Shown here piece by piece: positions 6,879-8,497 of a DNA stretch of 8,497 nucleotides. How positions within the stretch are numbered: position 1 is the stretch's first letter; the number at the start of each line of letters is the position of its first letter. Made by a program: the position numbers and the translations under genes. The stretch is from Holosporales bacterium. GTDB taxonomy: Bacteria > Pseudomonadota > Alphaproteobacteria > RUG11792. Under the pieces are notes generated by a model. The model was not told where the DNA came from, searched no databases, and worked only from the letters and a program-made list of their open reading frames with translations. The stretch is taken from assembly GCA_031281515.1 (NCBI GenBank), contig JAITFF010000054.1, positions 1 through 8,497 on the forward strand, in the 5' to 3' direction.

Positions 6879-8366
6879 TTATTTTAATGGACTATCGTGG
6901 CCCTGGAAAACCTTAAGCCTTTCAACTGACTCATCCGACCAGGAATCAAAATTTATATGTGGAACAAAATCGAATCCAGGCATTACAATTCCGCGCATTA
7001 AATTATGGGATTGTTGCAATTCATCTCTCCAATTTTTGATTGCCAAAAGATGCTTGTTTAGAAGAATTTCAGCCTCCTCCTCGGTAAGAGAATGAGCTAA
7101 CGCACCGGCCAGGAGATCGAAGATAACTGGCTTAATCACTATCCTCCCCCGACACGAACGTCTCGTCATTTCTCCGACCTTGATAGTAAGCCGGCCATTT
7201 TCTTCTTTAGTTAGATAGAGGTCTATACGAATTATTGGAAAATCTCGAGACAATTTTTGTGCGATTTCCATCATTTCGGATAGCTTTGGGGGCTTTTCTA
7301 TAGAGCCTATCGGATTCTTGTGGCCATACTGGGCTTCTAATCGATTCCAACCAGGAACGGTATAGATGGCCTGCCACTTATCACGATCAGATGCAATATG
7401 GCCTGGCTTATCAGGGGCATCTCCGACAATAACCCAAATAATTTTGCCATAAGAACACAGGAATTTGTAGTCAGTCACGGTACGACCTTGGTTCATTGGA
7501 GTAAGAAATTCTTCTACTATAAAGCGTTCCTCGGTGAGGCGCGATGCCATTGATCCCTCCATAGCAGTTAGATGTTTCATAGTCTCAGGGTCGCGTTTAT
7601 CAATAACCAGGACAGATTCACCGTAAGAACCAAGAACTCCTTTAACAACAAACTTTTGTGGTAATCTGTTCCAGAATTCAGGTTCAAATACTTCATTCAG
7701 ATTTTTAAACGCGCCATAAAGACGAGCAACATACTTTTCCCCCACTCTATCCCTAACAAAGAGTTTAGCTGTAAGCTTATTGCAAAACCAAGATTGGACC
7801 TCACTTGCAACGTAGAACATATTACAAGCATTCAACACTTTTTCATTAAGGGTTTCTGGTGATGACCTGGCCCTGATAAGATATTGCCCTCCATCCCTCA
7901 GGAAATGCTTCAGTTTCAGAGGCAATGCGCCATGGTCCTTTATTTCCCGCCTTCTAATTGTCATAATTTCTTCAGCTAATTTCGCTGAAACAGGATCTAG
8001 TAATACAGCCTCTGAATCACCCAACTCGGCAATTCTATCGCGCAATCTACTTCTTAAAGATTCGAGTAAATTCCGTTCCCTTTCAAAACTAAGAGGAAGT
8101 CGCCCTCCTCTTGAGTACCTACTAGTATACAGCCCATATAAACTACGGATTTGTAACTCTGCCTCTTGATCAACTAATGCTGCTTCCAAATCAATCAACC
8201 TAGCAATTTCACTGATTAATCTAACATTCCAACGATTAAGGCGAAGATGAATGTAGGTTTTGCCTGAGTTCCAGGCACAGCTTCCTTGCAATGGATTAAG
8301 TATACTTAGCACTAACAAACAAAATAGTATTCGTGGCGCTTCAAAGATGTTATTAGAAATGTTCAT
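6879..8366 (-). CDS. TupA-like ATP-grasp protein with apparent signal peptide
   Basis: A 495-residue protein. Residues about 195-425 fit the TupA-like ATP-grasp pattern (PF14305): NKL..K.FVRDRVGE near 196-210, L-P-Q-K-F-V-V-K242-G with S-Y-G near 247-249, I-V-E285-E-F, D-Y-K301-F, R-I-D382-L-Y and G-E399-M. ATP-grasp enzymes join a carboxylate to an amine using ATP; TupA itself is linked to teichuronopeptide synthesis, but the substrate here is unknown. Residues 1-31 look like a signal peptide (core I-L-F-C-L-L-V-L, possible cleavage after S-C-A31), which is odd for an ATP-using enzyme. Residues about 45-165 are charged and probably helical, with no family I can name. The start is ATG 8366, which overlaps the upstream stop as ATGA; no strong Shine-Dalgarno is seen, so translational coupling is likely. 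It converges on mrdA. Confidence 0.82.
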   Translation of the reverse strand: MNISNNIFEAPRILFCLLVLSILNPLQGSCAWNSGKTYIHLRLNRWNVRLISEIARLIDLEAALVDQEAELQIRSLYGLYTSRYSRGGRLPLSFERERNLLESLRSRLRDRIAELGDSEAVLLDPVSAKLAEEIMTIRRREIKDHGALPLKLKHFLRDGGQYLIRARSSPETLNEKVLNACNMFYVASEVQSWFCNKLTAKLFVRDRVGEKYVARLYGAFKNLNEVFEPEFWNRLPQKFVVKGVLGSYGESVLVIDKRDPETMKHLTAMEGSMASRLTEERFIVEEFLTPMNQGRTVTDYKFLCSYGKIIWVIVGDAPDKPGHIASDRDKWQAIYTVPGWNRLEAQYGHKNPIGSIEKPPKLSEMMEIAQKLSRDFPIIRIDLYLTKEENGRLTIKVGEMTRRSCRGRIVIKPVIFDLLAGALAHSLTEEEAEILLNKHLLAIKNWRDELQQSHNLMRGIVMPGFDFVPHINFDSWSDESVERLKVFQGHDSPLK

Positions 8367-8497
8367 TGTATACCATGCAGCAGGGGAGGAAGCTTGTTAA
8401 TTTCTTGACAGCGAGAATCTTTAATCTCTTTAATGGATGAGCCCTGCAGTCTTTTCTCTGCCCATGGTGATAGGGAATCCCAGTTTATATGTGGAGT
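8363..8497 (-). CDS. C-terminal fragment of a second ATP-grasp-family paralog
   Basis: An open minus-strand frame enters from the right edge and stops at TGA 8365-8363, giving 44 residues. Its first 17 or so visible residues align with the C-terminal end of the neighbouring protein: T-P-H-I-N-W-D-S-L-S.....K-R-L against V-P-H-I-N-F-D-S-W-S.....E-R-L at residues 468-484 of the neighbour. It then runs about 17 residues longer, ending L-L-H-G-I-Q. The stop overlaps the next gene's start as ATGA, the classic arrangement for coupled translation. The simplest reading is a tandem duplicate, with the catalytic part lying outside the window. The reading frame and the homology of the tail are seen directly; the ATP-grasp assignment is inferred from the shared tail. 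Confidence 0.7.
   Translation of the reverse strand, partial: TPHINWDSLSPWAEKRLQGSSIKEIKDSRCQEINKLPPLLHGIQ

Noticed and set aside
8262..8294. Lipoprotein signal (lipobox) at C30 of the ATP-grasp protein
   Set aside because: The residues before the cysteine are Q-G-S, lacking the usual Leu/Val/Ile at -3; ordinary cleavage after S-C-A fits better, though not certain.

Overview
The window holds ordinary chromosomal bacterial genes of moderate G+C content, plus one unusual locus at its right end. The gene content suggests an alphaproteobacterium: RNase J, a double SH3 protein of the kind common in that class, and a PBP2 with a Cys/His metal site. An intracellular lineage such as the Holosporales is possible, but that is an inference and no marker here proves it.

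Layout. Positions 1-107 carry the last codons of a plus-strand gene whose end resembles a beta-lactamase-family serine hydrolase. Positions 236-3496 are a tight minus-strand operon, transcribed pfkA, then a secreted SH3-domain protein, then rnj (RNase J). A 138-base divergent spacer (3497-3634) holds a candidate promoter for each direction. On the plus strand follow tRNA-Arg(ACG), an exported thioredoxin-fold protein with a Pro/Gln-rich linker and a Lys-rich tail, and mrdA (PBP2). mrdA converges on a minus-strand gene (6879-8366) for a TupA-like ATP-grasp enzyme that carries an apparent signal peptide. The 132-base gap between them has one hairpin.

The right edge (8363-8497) holds the C-terminal end of a second gene. 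Its last 44 residues resemble the tail of the neighbouring ATP-grasp protein, and its stop codon overlaps that gene's start as ATGA. This points to a tandem, translationally coupled family of exported ATP-grasp proteins, and it is the most interesting item in the window. The gap at 108-235 lies between convergent genes; no clear terminator or gene was seen there.

Functionally, pfkA provides glycolytic phosphofructokinase, rnj provides RNA maturation and decay, and mrdA provides septum-independent peptidoglycan cross-linking. The SH3 and thioredoxin-fold proteins probably act in the envelope. No mobile element, CRISPR array or phage gene was seen.
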